This document shows, piece by piece, positions 32,530 to 44,377 of a stretch of DNA of 64,000 nt (positions are counted from its first letter, which is position 1; each line of letters starts with the position of its first letter). A model generated the notes under the pieces. The model saw only the letters and a list, made by a program, of their open reading frames with translations. It did no database searches and was not told the DNA's origin. This stretch comes from Saccharum officinarum (taxonomy: Eukaryota; Streptophyta; Magnoliopsida; Poales; Poaceae). A program made the position numbers and the translations under genes. The stretch is from assembly GCA_020631735.1 (NCBI GenBank), contig CM036158.1, positions 86,057,421-86,121,420 of the forward strand. Reading direction: 5' to 3'.

Positions 32530-33784
32530 GGCCTGCCAGCTGCTGATCCGATCGATACCTACTACGACGACGCCAACTTCAGAGCGGCCGCTCTTGCGCA
32601 GCTGCCAGCTGCTGCGGTAAGGACGCGGTAATGAATTCCATGCAAGAACCAGATGGAGAACAACAGCTAAGCATGCATTTTTGGTTTTCTTTTCTACGTT
32701 ATTACTGCGTTGCGATTGTTAGTCTAGCAGTACGTACTGTACCTAATTTAGATGAACAGCAGCACATTCATATTCTTTTGGTTCTCTTGTACCTAAATCA
32801 AAGTGGCCCAGGCCCATTACTCGGATTTTGTTATTGAAAAGTGCATTCACCATGTTCTTGATCTTGACCTGTCCCATTAAACTCTGCCTCCTTGAACCTC
32901 ACAGTAGCAAGTAGTAACAGTAGTATACTCTTATAGTACTTGGTAACTTGGGGGTCCACTGTTGGGCAAACCACCACCAACGCTGCCTTGGGTACAAGAA
33001 TTTGCCACTATTCAAACAAATGCCATCCCAAAACACGACGCGTCGACGCAAGTAAACTCAGACAGCGGACGTTTTAGAGCGAGCCGAGCTCTTTCCCCCA
33101 GTTTTCCTCCCTGCTCTACGTCATTAGGTAGCTTTCCAGTTGTTGGCCACCACACCGTGTCCTGCCGAGCACGCTACCAGTGCCATAACGCTGGTACATG
33201 CATGCATCACACGACTCGCGCCATGCATGGCGTGCCGCTTTGTTGGGTACTCTCATAGTCTCATCAGTTCAGTTACGAAGTCATGAGCTGTGTGTGACAG
33301 TGTCAAGACTCAAGAGCGAGTTGAGTGCCTACCTAGTGCCACCAGTCCTGGTGGTCGCTTTGCTTGCCTCGGACGCTGATCGAGATCGATACGGCACAGC
33401 ACAGCCACTGCACTACACAGTCCACAGCAGACAGGACCAGGCACCTGTTTCCGCCGTTTCTTCGTTTCCACCGCCAGCCGCCAGCCCACCGTTACCGGTG
33501 CTTCCGTGCTTGCCCGTGCCCATGCCCGTGCCCGTGCATATGGGCTGCAGGTGGGGCACCTGGGCCCTGCTGGGCCCCCGCATGGCAGTGCCCGGTGTGG
33601 GTGCGCTGGAGCCCTGCTGCTTGCTGGAAGCCTGGAAGCTGGAGTGTGGGGCTGCTGCCTGCTGGACAGCTGGAGTGCTGGGTAGCCTGGGTACTGGGTA
33701 GGCGAGCGCACGGGTCCGTCTCCGCGCGCTGGCTTCGCCAACATCTCGCCGTCGCTTCTTGTCACGGCTCCTGCCTTGCGGTAC
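32530..33784. other. 3' flank of the C2H2 gene and intergenic DNA
   Basis: Probable 3' UTR for the first few hundred bases. The 33198-33816 section has overlapping open frames on both strands in a GC- and repeat-rich context (CCCGTGCCCATGCCCGTGCCCGTG). None has a domain, so none is called. Confidence 0.4.
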
Positions 33785-34137
33785 TTGGGTGTTTGGTTTC
33801 TTTGCCAAAAGTATAGTCCTGTTACATTAAATCTTTAGTATTAATTAGGAGTATTAAATATAGACTAATTATAAAGTTAAGTATACAGATTGAGGCTAAT
33901 TTGCGAGATGAATCCATAAAGTCTATTTAGTCCATAATTTGACAACGTGGTGCTACAGTAAACATTTACTAATGAGTAACGATGAATTAATTAGGCTTAA
34001 CGGAGTCGTCTCGCTAATTAGTCTACTCCTGTGCAAGTAGTTTTATAATTAACTTATGTTTAGTCATCCTACAAATTAGCATCAAACGTCCGATGTGACA
34101 CGGACTAAACTTTAGCTCCTGAGTCCAGACGCCCAAG
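33785..34137. mobile_element. TIR MITE (TTGGGTGTTTGG family)
   Basis: Left end TTGGGTGTTTGGTTTC and inverted right end CTTGGGCGTCTGGACTCAG. TAC flanks it (33782-33784 and 34138-34140). About 353 bp. Its interior holds TTAGTCCATAATTTGACAAC, common in this MITE family. Its right two thirds is part of the tandem duplication 33898-35563. Confidence 0.65.
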
Positions 34138-34850
34138 TACCACAGGAGGAAGCCCCGGACTCAGCTCGTTTCCCCTTGGTCTCTCGTCTCATCTTCTCCA
34201 TGGCCGATTGTCTCTTCCTTCCATTTGCCCTGACTAGACACCTTGATCCGAGTCCGAGGTGAAACAAAACAAAAACGCGCCGGTACACACCAGTTCGAGT
34301 GGAGATGGCTCCACCGGCCGGTGTCTATTGGTAAGAACTAACGAGAATGTTCTATGCCAGGGATCTCCCAGTCCCAGAGCTAGTCAGCGAGGGAGCTACC
34401 GAGCAAGGGAGCTTTCTTTCTTCGGGTCAGCGTCACTAGAGTACTGCGCTAAGTTCAGTGGTGCGATCACTCGTAGTGGTCAGCGGGTGGTGGTGGCCTG
34501 GTGGGCGCGGATAAGCCTGCGTAATCCACGCTTGACTCGTAGGAGGCAAGCCTCAAAATTTGCGAGATGAATCTATAAAGTCTATTTAGTCCATAATTTG
34601 ACAACTTGGTGCTACAGTAAACATTTACTAATGAGTAACGATGAATTAATTAGGCTTAATGAAGTCGTCTCGCTAATTAGTCTACTCCTGTACAAGTAGT
34701 TTTATAATTAGCTCATGTTTAGTCCTCCTACTAGTTAGCATCAAAGGTCTGATGTGACACGAACTAAGCTTTAGCTCCTTAATCCAAACGCCAAGTACCA
34801 CAGGAGGAAGCCCCAGACTCGGCTCGTTTCCCCTTGGTCTCTCATCTCAT

Positions 34851-34969
34851 AGGCTTTGTTAGCTTGGCTGATAAGCCATGGCTGAAAGTACTGTTCGCTG
34901 ATTTGTTGTGAGAGAAAAATACTATTCGCTCGCTGAAAAAATACGGCTTATGAGACAAGCGAACAGGGG
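34851..34969. mobile_element. MITE inserted in duplication copy 2
   Basis: 119 bp, ends AGGCTTTGTTAGCTTGGCTGATAAG and (inverted right end) CCCCTGTTCGCTTGTCTCATAAG. CAT is duplicated (34848-34850 and 34970-34972). The empty site is present in unit 1 near 34190. Same family as 36354-36482. Confidence 0.8.
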
Positions 34970-35031
34970 CATCTTCTCCACGGCCGATTGTCTCTTCCTT
35001 CCATTTGCCATGACTAGACACCTTGATCCGA

Positions 35032-35262
35032 GGGTGTGTTCACTTCACATGCAAACCCAAAATATTTCCTCTTCCACCCATCACATCGAATCTTTGGACG
35101 CATGCATAGAGCATTAAATGTAGGTAAAAAAGATAACTAATTGCATAGTTTGTCTGTAAATGTCGAGACGAATCTTTTGAGCCTAGTTAGTCCATGGTTA
35201 GACAAATTTTACCAAATAACAACGAAATATGCTACAGTAACTTTTCACCCACTTTTAACACC
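35032..35262. mobile_element. second MITE inserted in duplication copy 2
   Basis: 231 bp, ends GGGTGTGTTCACTTCAC and (inverted right end) GGTGTTAAAAGTGGGTGAAAAG, with CGA duplicated (35029-35031 and 35263-35265). The empty site in unit 1 is near 34250. Interior words GAGCCTAGTTAGTCCATGGTTAG match the TAA-flanked MITE at 29318-29548. Confidence 0.75.
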
Positions 35263-35563
35263 CGAGTCCGAGGTGAAACGAAACAAAAACACGCCGGTAC
35301 ACACCAGTTCGAGTGGAGATGGCTCCACCGGCCGGTGTCTATTGGTAAGAACTAACGAGAGTGTTCTATGCCAGGGATCTCCCAGTCCCAGAGCTAGTCA
35401 GCGAGGGAGCTACCGAGCAAGGGAGCTTTCTTTCTTCGGGTCAGCGTCACTAGAGTACTGCGCTAAGTTCAGTGGTGCGATCACTCGTAGTGGTCAGCGG
35501 ATGGTGGTGGCCTGGTGGGCGCGGGTAAGCCTGCGTAATCCACGCTTGACTCGTAGGAGGCAA

Positions 35564-36353
35564 AAAGGACTGGCCTGATGTAGCTAGTGCAACCATGCCA
35601 GAAGGTCGTACCCGGACTCGGACCAACTGCATGCATGCCCGTGCCGTGAGGTCCGGGGCCGGGCCGACTACTTCCAAGTCCGGGCAGCGCAAGAGCGTAC
35701 GTACGTACGTACCTGCGTGAAGTGCGTCGGATTTCCGTCGGCGAGGTAATCATTTTTTTTGATCATCATGGAGGTAATCATTGATTAGGCGTAGCTAGCT
35801 TAGCTGGCCAGTGTTCTTTGACATCGCTTGATGCGCCATTAACCTAACCTTGCAACAATTTTTCCTGCCAAAGTTTCTGCGTGGTCGCCTGACGCCTGGC
35901 TGGACCGACGGCGATCTGGATCCGCGCCTCTGTGCTCTTGCGCGTCAACCGCAGTGGCGCAGTGCATGCTCGCGGCCGCTGAAGTAAAAGCCACGGCGAG
36001 ATGCGGTGCGTTGGGTCGCGGCTCACACGAGCAGCGTTGGCGCCGTACAGCGTAATCGTATCGTACACGTACAGCTACAGCCTACAGCGATGTAGTACAA
36101 CGTACATCAGCACTACGGTAAGTTCATAAATCTCTTGTTCGATTTTAAAGGGACAGCGACGACCGTGTGCTGCTCTATTAATTTGGGAAAAAAAATGGTG
36201 GCAGATGACCGTACTAGTACCTGGACCTTTTATACTTTCAGTAGGACAAAAAGGACAAAAGAAGAAAAAAACAGCAAAATTTTGCATAGAAAAAAGAGGA
36301 GAGTCTGCGTTCGATCTTTTGCTAACACTGCTGACAAATAATCGAATTACTAT
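35564..36353. other. intergenic DNA, no gene seen
   Basis: Contains a GTAC microsatellite at 35697-35712 and otherwise mixed-composition DNA. Open frames are short and unsupported. Confidence 0.4.
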
Positions 36354-36482
36354 GGCCCTGTTCATCTGGCTTATAATCCGTCTTATTCGGCTTATTTTTT
36401 CAGCTAGAACAGTATTTTTCTCTCACAAAAAATCAGCCAACAGTGTTTTTCAGCCGGCTTATAATTCCAGCCGAACGGGGCC
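36354..36482. mobile_element. MITE of the GGCCCTGTTC family
   Basis: 129 bp, ends GGCCCTGTTCATCTGGCTTATAA and (inverted right end) GGCCCCGTTCGGCTGGAATTATAA, flanked by TAT (36351-36353 and 36483-36485). Interior TTTTCTCTCACAAAAAATCAGCC is the inverse of TGATTTGTTGTGAGAGAAAA in 34851-34969, confirming family identity. Confidence 0.8.
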
Positions 36483-37236
36483 TATGTCGGCTCAGGGTTT
36501 CTGATCGATGCGCTATCACTGTCAACGTACTGGTGGCGATGAAAATACATATCCACTGCCGCCATGATTCGCCATGTAGCATGACAGGCAGTTAGACGGC
36601 CTGCTGATGGCAAGATCATGTGGAAGAATAATGCTAATATAATCATCTCTAGGTAGCCTCCACGCCATTACTGCTCAATCGCGGAGGAAAGCTGCTGCAT
36701 GTGGTTCAATACATGATGCCGTCAGAACTGAGAACGAAACAATGCTTGCTGAATTTTCCCCCAAAAAAAAACACAGAATGTTTGCTGACTTCAGACCGAT
36801 CGAGAGCTCCATGCCTCCATTTGCAGCGTGGAAGGAAAGGTTCAGGAGCACTGCTCGTCTCGTGCCTCCCATTGTCTCCGCCTCGCCTTTTCTTGCTCGA
36901 GCTGGTATAAGCATTATTCTTTTCTTGCTCGTTGCTGGCCCAAAGACGCTTTGCCGATCCAATCGCGGATTCTACTTGTGGCAAGTATAAGCAAAGGGCC
37001 CATCACGCGTGCTTCCGATCTCCTCCTGCTCCAAGCTTATAGGCCGGGCCTCCCATCAGAGAACCCAACCACGGCTCGTATTACTGCACAACCCAGAGGT
37101 AAAAAGGGCCCTTCGGGCTGCGGCGGCGAAAGGCTCCGTGCCTCTGTCCAATAATAGGCATCCCAATTCCCAACCTACGAATCCCCCGACTCCCGCACGG
37201 CCGCTCACCACCGTCGTCGCCGGCGAGCCGTCGGCG
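36483..37236 (+). promoter_or_regulatory. promoter/5' UTR region of the zf-met gene
   Basis: Within 260 bases of the ATG are AAGGGCCCATCACG and GGCCGGGCCTCCCATC, matching site II (TGGGCY) elements frequent in promoters of plant housekeeping and proliferation genes. A clear TATA box was not found. The upstream half is ordinary intergenic DNA. Confidence 0.4.
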
Positions 37237-38151
37237 ATGGGCTACGACCAGGGCCTGCCTCCCCACGGCGCCTCCTGGCCGCAGCGATCCGACTACGACC
37301 CATACTCCTACGCCTACGCCCTTCACAGCGCCGCTGCCGCCTCCTACTACCAGCAGCCGCCCCCACCGGGAACAGAGCTTGCTGCTCCCGCGGCCGCCTC
37401 CTCGTCGTGGTCGTCCGCGGCGGGAGCATCGAACAACGTCGTAGTAGGCGGGCCAGGGGCGAACCCTTTAGCCGTTCTCGCGCTGTCGCAGCCGACGAGC
37501 TTCGCCACCTCGATCGGGTGGTCTGGGCGCGACGTGGGACACCTGCCGTACTACGATCCGCAGTACCCGCCGGCGCAGCATCCCACAGCGGTATTCACGC
37601 ACCTCGCTTACGTCTCTCTATTTACTGCGCTGTGTACTAATTCCATCAGTAGGGTAAAAACCCACCGTTGTTTGCCGGAAAAAAAAATTCTACCTCTGAA
37701 CTTGCTGAGATTAGCATTGGTGTAATGGTATTGTGACGATGTGTCCCCTTAGTTACTCCTTGATTTATTAAAGGAAGTCTGTTCAGGCTCTTGAAACCGT
37801 TGATGATAATTACTCCTTGATTCATTAAAGGAAGTCTATTCACGCTCTTGAAAACTTTGATTTCATGATAATTCTAGAAGGAAGGTAATTAGTTTCTTTA
37901 AAAGGAGTTTCTGTGTCCATATTGTGAGCAACTGATGAATGCACATGGACTGCTGATTAGTAACCACAAAGCCTTCACAAAATTTTCACTATGGTGCGTT
38001 TGGTGTTGCAGAGTGTGCTAATAGGAGATAGGCACAATCTTCTAAATTCCATTCCAGAGTCCGTTCTAGTTTGTCTTTTGGAATGGAACATTATGGTACC
38101 AACCTATACCAGTGTACCATTCCGGATTTTATAATAATATATATGAGTATG

Positions 38152-38217
<66 letters not shown>

Positions 38218-40763
38218 AAACTTTAGTAATAATTATGCTTGGATTGAGTAATTCAGATTGGGGAACAGCAGCTGCAGAGCGGAAGAACCAGTTGGCTTCT
38301 TATATTCCTCTAGTTTTGTCTAATCAACTATAAATGACCTATAGCCAAACGTTTATTCGACATATCTGATCTGTATAGTTTCCCAGAATTAGATGTACCT
38401 CTTGTGAACTTGGTATATTTGCTGCATATGCAGTCTGTTTTGTGTATGAAGTAAGATATGTATTTGAAAACATTATATGTTCTTTATTATTAAAGCTGGA
38501 GTTTTGATGGACTCTCACTCTTCCCTATGTTACATGAAAGTAAGTTTCTTTGTATGCACACAATGGATAGATAATTGTATTGTATAAATCAGTTTGCTTA
38601 CACATTGTAGGGTGGAATGGGGTGGTCCACCATCTTCTCACTCATGTTTTTGTTTTTTTTGGGGAATTGAATGAGTTGATCCATCGACACCACATTCCTC
38701 ACAACCTGCGCGGGGTGGGGGGGGGGGTGGTGGTGGTGGGCATTGCATTAAGAAGAAGACCTTGGATGACCTAAACTTCGCACTCTAACAATGATGTCTG
38801 CAGTGTCATTATAACAAAACCAATAATTGTATATGATATTCCCTTGGGAAGGGTTTCCCATATTGTAACTGTTAAACCCCTTTGTGACGTTGGCCAAACA
38901 AGTTGGTTGATCTACCGTAGAAAAGAATATTGGTCGAATGAATAGGGAAAGGTAATTATATACTTTTCTTATATATTCCTGTGAGGCACTATTGGCTAAC
39001 AGCAAATTCATTCCAGGATTGGGCCAATGAGATGTTGCATGGAAGTTTGTTGAGGTTGCTGTTGAAAGACGAACTGTGGGCTAGTAATTTGTCCATGGTT
39101 AATCCTTCAAATGAGCGTTTGCTAGCACAGTTCCATGGTTTCTGCTGTTATTGTACTAATAATGTCACATACTCCATGATCACACTGTAATTCATGTATA
39201 AATGGAACACTGATAAAAAAATTTGTTGTATTTTCTCTGCCTGACATCTGCTTTGAGCTTTCCTTGAGATTCCTGTTTATTAGTTCTTCATTAAGATTAA
39301 AATCTCTTTCTGGGAATAAGATATATACAAGAGAAGAGTATTATGCTGGCTTGGACTTCTGTGTTTTAACTTTTCCTATTTATCACTTGTACGTGTCTAC
39401 TGCACACAAAGACATGTGGTAAATTCTTGTACATTCGTGTTTGTAAGTAAGCTGCAGCAAACTGTTAACTGTGTACTCCTAAAGTACTGGCAACAATACA
39501 CAATTGCTGCAAAGCGCTGTGGTTCAGTGCAAATTAACGCGAGTCATGTCACCAGATACCTAACCATGGTGCTGTTATATTTTCTTGCAGGTCGGGGGTA
39601 TAGGTACGCTCACGGGTGTAAGCAGAGGTGGTGGGCCTTCGCATGGTGGGGGCAGAGGCCGAGGCCGAGGGCGTGGAAACAAGAGCAGTGATAGGCAGTT
39701 AGTCATTCGAGCATCCGGATCATCTATATCAGAGGCTCAGCCTGAAACACCAGCACATCTAATGCAAGCTACAACCACCAATTTCACACCGGGTACTGTA
39801 GTTCCAGCTGCTTGGTGTGATATATGCCGAGTGGGGTGTAATAGCAGGGAAATCCTTGAGCAGCACAAAAATGGAAAGAAGCATAAACGGACTGTGCAGA
39901 GAATGCAAGATATGGCTCGCCTGCAAGGTATGACTCCTGCTATAGCTGACATGGGTGTTCCTTCATCAACATCTTCTCAGTTGGCTGAAGTAGAAGGCCC
40001 CTCTACTGCAGTACATATGGTCCCACCTCTTCGTTCAACCAGCATTGGTGGGGAGCACAAAGACTTGGCTCCTGAAAATGTTGTAGCTTCAGTTTCTGGA
40101 GTGCAAATTACTAAGGTGACAGGCAGTTCTTCCAAGCAAAACGCAACACATCATACAACAGCAGTTGGTCACGGTGTTGAAGCACAGGTAGAACCGCATG
40201 TTGCTGTTCAAGCTTATCAGCCTTCAAATGAGATGAAAGATGGCGGTGAAGCTCCACCAAATGCAACAGGTCCATCAAATGTGGAACTGGTGGAAGCAAG
40301 GATGGATGTCAACGGCAACAAGAATGGCCCAAAGAGGAAACTGACAGGAGTTGGCCGTGGTGGAAAGAAGCTGAGAGTGTCTCAAGCCCCACGGCAAAGG
40401 CCTGAGCGAGTAAGGGAGCAACCGCTAGTCTGCACCATTTGCAATGCGACTTGTGATACAAGAGCTGTATTTAACATCCATCTGGGTGGCAAAAAGCATC
40501 AATCACGACTCAAGCGTTGCCCAGACATGTTGTTCGGTCCTTTGGTTGTGCATATTCCTCCAAACCAGTCAGCAGCTCACATGACAGGAGCTCCTGAACC
40601 ACTATATTATGGCTTTAAGAGTAAGGGAGCTCCTTTGGTTGAGCAGGAGGCATATCTGGCTGGCGCGATGAAGCACGCGTTCCCCGTTCTTCCACATGCT
40701 GGTCCAACCATCATTGCTGCTGATTATCCTGCACAACCGGTGACTAGCAATCGGTGCTGCTAG
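37237..40763 (+). CDS. two-exon zf-met/U1-type zinc-finger protein
   Basis: Exon 1 is 37237-37590 (ATG; 118 codons; donor GTATTC). Exon 2 is 39591-40763 (acceptor TTTTCTTGCAG; stop TAG). Phase 0 joins the exons into a 508-residue protein. Exon 1 is Tyr/Ala/Pro-rich and low complexity (DYDPYSYAYAL, YYQQPPPPG). Exon 2 starts with a Gly/Arg-rich RGG-like stretch (GGGRGRGRGRGN). Two matrin/U1-type C2H2 fingers follow: CDICRVGCNSREILEQHKNG...KKH near residue 193 and CTICNATCDTRAVFNIHLGG...KKH near residue 398. A basic KRKLTGVGRGGKK lies between them. Such fingers bind double-stranded or structured RNA, so a nuclear RNA-processing role is likely but inferred. The 2-kb intron holds a TA microsatellite, a 57-bp duplication and a G-run. 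No disabling mutation is seen. Confidence 0.85.
37753..37866. repeat. 57-bp tandem duplication in the zf-met intron
   Basis: TTACTCCTTGATT(T/C)ATTAAA starts at 37753 and 37810. The two copies are ~90% alike and extend through GGCTCTTGAAA / CGCTCTTGAAA. Confidence 0.7.
38153..38210. repeat. (TA)n microsatellite in the intron
   Basis: About 29 uninterrupted TA units. Likely variable between individuals, and its exact length is the least reliable part of this intron. A G-run (~38707-38740) in the same intron is similarly error-prone. Confidence 0.9.
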
Positions 40764-41866
40764 CAATGGAAGACCTGTCATCACTCTGCGTACAGCCGCT
40801 GGGGAAGCTGAAGTGAAATAGGCATGTCCGCATGTGCCCCCGCCTGCTGTCTATACTGCCTAAGAGGTTTCACTACTTTGGGTGGAGACTGGAGAGCAAC
40901 CAAATTCATACTGTAGAAGTAGTACCGAACAATCTGAATATCAGAAGAAACCATAGAACACGTCTCCCAGTCTCTGCAAAGTGCATAAAGTTTCCGTTTC
41001 TAGAGACTGCGTTCAACTTTCACCGAGTTGCTGGTAGTACAATGATGGAACAAATTGGTTAACTTAGACTGGGTGTATGGCTGCAAAATATTTTTTTTAA
41101 GACCAGTCTTAATGGGGAGTTTTATTACAAGACTGCCACATTAGATTTTGATTTGGGTTGGTAATTGTGTCATAGCATTAAATGAGAATGAAACTTCTTT
41201 GAAACGTCAATTGATACTAGCATTTAAAATTATCACGTAGAAATTCACCTCACCTCACATTGGGGGTGTTTAGACTGCTCTACAAACTTCACTTTAGAGT
41301 AGCTCTACAAAAAACTGGAGTTTATGGAGCACCTCTCTAGGTGTCCTCATAATTCTATCTTTTTTTCTCGAACAGAGTGTATGGAGTTGAAACCGTTTGG
41401 CTAAAACACATGGAGCAAAGCTGAAAACATGAAGCGGAGCCGTCACAGACACCACCATAGTCGCATGTTCTTGCTTGCTGATTGTTCTGAATTTTCTTTC
41501 GCTCATCTGCTTGCTGAATGCCTCCTTTTCCTTTCTGAATGTGCTCCCCCTGCTTCTTTCTGATTTTTCTTTTTGAGTGGATTCTTTTTCCTTTCTGATG
41601 AACGTGCTTCCCTAAACCCGAGTACTTGGATTCACAAAAGAAAAAAAAACCCCCCGAGTACTCAGCTTCCCTAAAAAAAAAACTCGAGTACTTGAAGCTA
41701 GCTTCCTCTCTGCAGATCGGGACCCACATGTCAGTCAATGTGGCCGTTGCTAATTGAGTGGGCTTGATTGGAGAAAAACTGAGCTATTTCGGCCTAATAC
41801 GGCCCATAACTTCTTCCCCTATCCAATGCAACGAATCAGCCGCAACGACCGCCGAATCACCTCACC
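40764..41866. other. 3' UTR of the zf-met gene and intergenic DNA
   Basis: The first ~300 bases are probable 3' UTR. From ~41095, GACCAGTCTTAATGGGGAG and AATGAGAATGAAACTTC recall a common grass MITE, but its right end is not clean. 41520-41700 has repeated CTTTTTCCTTTCTGA(A/T) words and A/C homopolymers. No gene was recognised. Confidence 0.4.
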
Positions 41867-43465
41867 ATGACAAACGCGGTGGCAGTGGAGCCGGCGCCGC
41901 TCGTGCGGGCCCGCGCCTGTACGGCCGCCGCCTCCTTCCCGCCCCCGCGCCGTCGAAGAGCTGCTGGAGCTATCAGGGCGTCTCCCGCATCCGGCCGGAC
42001 CGAGGGCGCCAGCGAGCTCCCCGCCCCGCTCCTGCCGAACGCGCGGCGGCGGGGACGCGACCCGCTCTGGCACGGCGGTGGGTTCAGCCTCGGCGTCGAC
42101 CTCGGTGACGCCCGCACCGGCCTCGCCATCGGGAGGGGAATCACCCTCCCTCGACCCCTCACTGTACGCACCTCTCGCACTTCAGTTCCACCTCCCAAAG
42201 CCAACCTCACCAAATTGAGGCACGGTTGGAAATGACGCCAGGTTCTGAAGCTCCGCGGGCAGAAGCTAGAGCTTACGCTGCTCGACGTGGCTCGGCAGCA
42301 GGTGATGTTTCGCTTGGCTTCTTCTCTTCTGCTGTGTGCTGACATTTCAACACTGAATGCGATGGTGGTTCTGGTGTCCTGAACACGGGCGCTTTGCGAC
42401 TCGAGATTGCAGGAGGCGGACGAGCTCATCATCGGGCTTCCCGTGTCCGCTAATGGGAGGGAGACACCGCAGTCCAACAAAAGTGCGGAGCGTCGTCGGG
42501 AGGCTCGCCGTCCAAGCGGCCCAAAGGTGCGTCGCATGCCTGTACTTGTAAATTTGGATCGCTTCGGTCAGCTAGGCTAGGAGCCGGCTGCTCAGCAGAC
42601 TCATCGAGACCTCTGAACTGGGTGCGTTGCTTCAATGTGTGTGTGGTGTGTGTGTGATGATTGTTGCGTAACTCAGTGGATTTGTTTTCACGGCAGCAGG
42701 GGCTTGAGGGTATATCTGCAGGATGAATATGGAACGTCCACGGACGCCCTAGATTACATGATCTCCAGGTGAATCTTGGTTTTGTTTCGATCCTGCAAAA
42801 ATTAGCATACTAACTCCTTAGCATTTGTTAGCAACATGCACTTTGCTAATTCTTGCTAGTAACTAGCACACCTAGGCCTGTTTTGATCCAGGCTTGCCAA
42901 ATTTTAAGTTGCTACTACTGGCTATTCAACTAGGATCCAAACAGGGCCTATTCTGTTCACGGCAAACTGGAGATGATCAGTTTCCATATATCACTGTTGC
43001 TGCAACACTTATAGCTGGACCTTGCTGCTGATTTTAAAATCTGACCATTTTAGTATTTACAGTACTGCTTCATCCTCAATGCAGAAGCTCAAGAATGCAA
43101 ATTTGTTCCTGCACATTGCTGACTATTAAATCGTGTCAAACTGTTAGTTTGAGAAGAATCACTGAGACGCTTGGCTGATTATATACCTCAATTTTCAGGG
43201 GTGTCAAGAAGTCTGCCCGTGATACCAAATCTGATGCATATGCTGCTGTGGTATTTGATGCTACCTACTATATTTTCTACTTAGTATTTATTTACTCATG
43301 TTTCTGATTGGTTCTGGCTAAAGTTACAGATGATTACTTTTATTGTAGATGATTTTGAAGAGATATTTCATGTCATCAGGTCAAGGGGCTAAGATTGTTC
43401 TCCCCAGGCAAGCAGAGTTACAGGAAAAGTTACTAGTTCAGTCTAGGCAAGATGCTGAAATTTAG
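41867..43465 (+). pseudogene. YqgF/RuvX-like nuclease gene, six exons, one-base frameshift
   Basis: Exons: 41867-42163, 42242-42301, 42413-42526, 42700-42768, 43199-43250, 43349-43465; all have GT/AG, compatible phases and a TAG stop. The first ~70 residues are Ala/Arg/Pro-rich, suiting a chloroplast transit peptide. The RNase H-like fold follows: FSLGVDLGDARTGLAIG (catalytic Asp, glycine motif), ADELIIGLPVSANG, the DEYGTS motif, then KSDAYAAVMILKRYF with the last acidic residue. Bacterial YqgF matures the 5' end of 16S rRNA, so a plastid rRNA role is likely, though related domains resolve Holliday junctions. In exon 3 the run AAAA at 42479-42482 is one A longer than needed. As written the protein would shift after SNK, losing the last catalytic residues. 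Either an assembly error in a homopolymer or a null allele. Confidence 0.85.
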
Positions 43466-44377
43466 AAAGGCATGTCTTCTAGTTTCTCCATCAGTAGAGA
43501 ACATGTCCAGTGTAGATCACCTCATTTTCTATAGCATCTCATCCGCTGTGACGTAGATGATTGTTTGAGGTACTCTAATTGTACAGCATCAAAATCACAA
43601 GCTGTTTTTGAACGTGGTCCTGATTGCAAATTGAGTATCGTCCCAAAACAAGATTTAGTAACATATTCATTGTTGCATTTCGTGTTTTTTTTTCTGGGTA
43701 TCCTACCTAGATTATTTATTTCTGAGAGTACTTATACTCCTCCATCCTAAAATGTAAGGATTTAGAGTTTAAAATTTGTATCAAAATATAAGATGTTTTG
43801 GATCCTCAATCTTCTCCTCTGTTTTCTGGCAAGAAATACTGAAATTACTTTTAAACTGGCGTCATTAAAACACCAATCAGTAATCAAGGAAAATAACAAT
43901 TGACTACTCCCTTCATTCTATTTACTAAGGGGTAAGATGGTCTTTTGCCAAGCTCTTTATTTTGTCCAAAAATCGCTTAGATACTTTATACTTCCGGACA
44001 GAGTAGCTCTGTTGAGCAAATCTGTAACATACTGCTAGCCTGTTTAGCACTTAATCGGATCATGTATTTATATAGTTTTCCACCATGGAGACTGCAAAAA
44101 AGAATTTGTTCAGAAATAGTTTGGATGGTCCAAGTTGGCAAGAAATAAGGTACTTTGCAACAATCCCCTGTCCCGTTCCATGCAGCAAATATGCTTTTTT
44201 TTTTCCCAATTCAGTATATCTTTCCTGCATCAATCATGGTTGCTGCAGGCAATGTTTATACATTACTACGAGTACATGATGGAATGCCTGAGCGAAAACC
44301 AGAATCAATCGAGAATCAACTGATCTGAATCAGCTGTTCATATGGTGACGAAGCATCTCAAATCTGTGCATAAAGAA
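43466..44377. other. 3' flank of the YqgF-like gene, no further gene seen
   Basis: AT-rich DNA with two degenerate Stowaway-like starts (CTCCTCCATCCTAAAATGTAAGG ~43738; CTCCCTTCATTCTATTTACT ~43908). The two converging genes share this ~900 bp. Confidence 0.4.

Larger units (their letters stand above)
33898..35563. repeat. 652-bp tandem duplication with later MITE insertions
   Basis: Unit 1 is 33898-34549 and unit 2 is 34557-35563. Both start AATTTGCGAGATGAAT and end ACTCGTAGGAGGCAA. Unit 2 is 1007 bp; removing two MITEs and their 3-bp duplications (119+3 and 231+3) leaves 651 bp, matching unit 1. Differences are scattered single bases. Unit 1 thus shows the empty sites for both MITEs. No gene is evident in the unit; the ~100-codon frame in each copy (34259-34570, 35260-35578) is shared but lacks a domain. 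Confidence 0.85.

Noticed and set aside
33198..33816. Frames of 130-170 codons on both strands
   Set aside because: Low-complexity CCCGTGCC-type repeats and no domain. Simultaneous openness on several frames signals GC bias.
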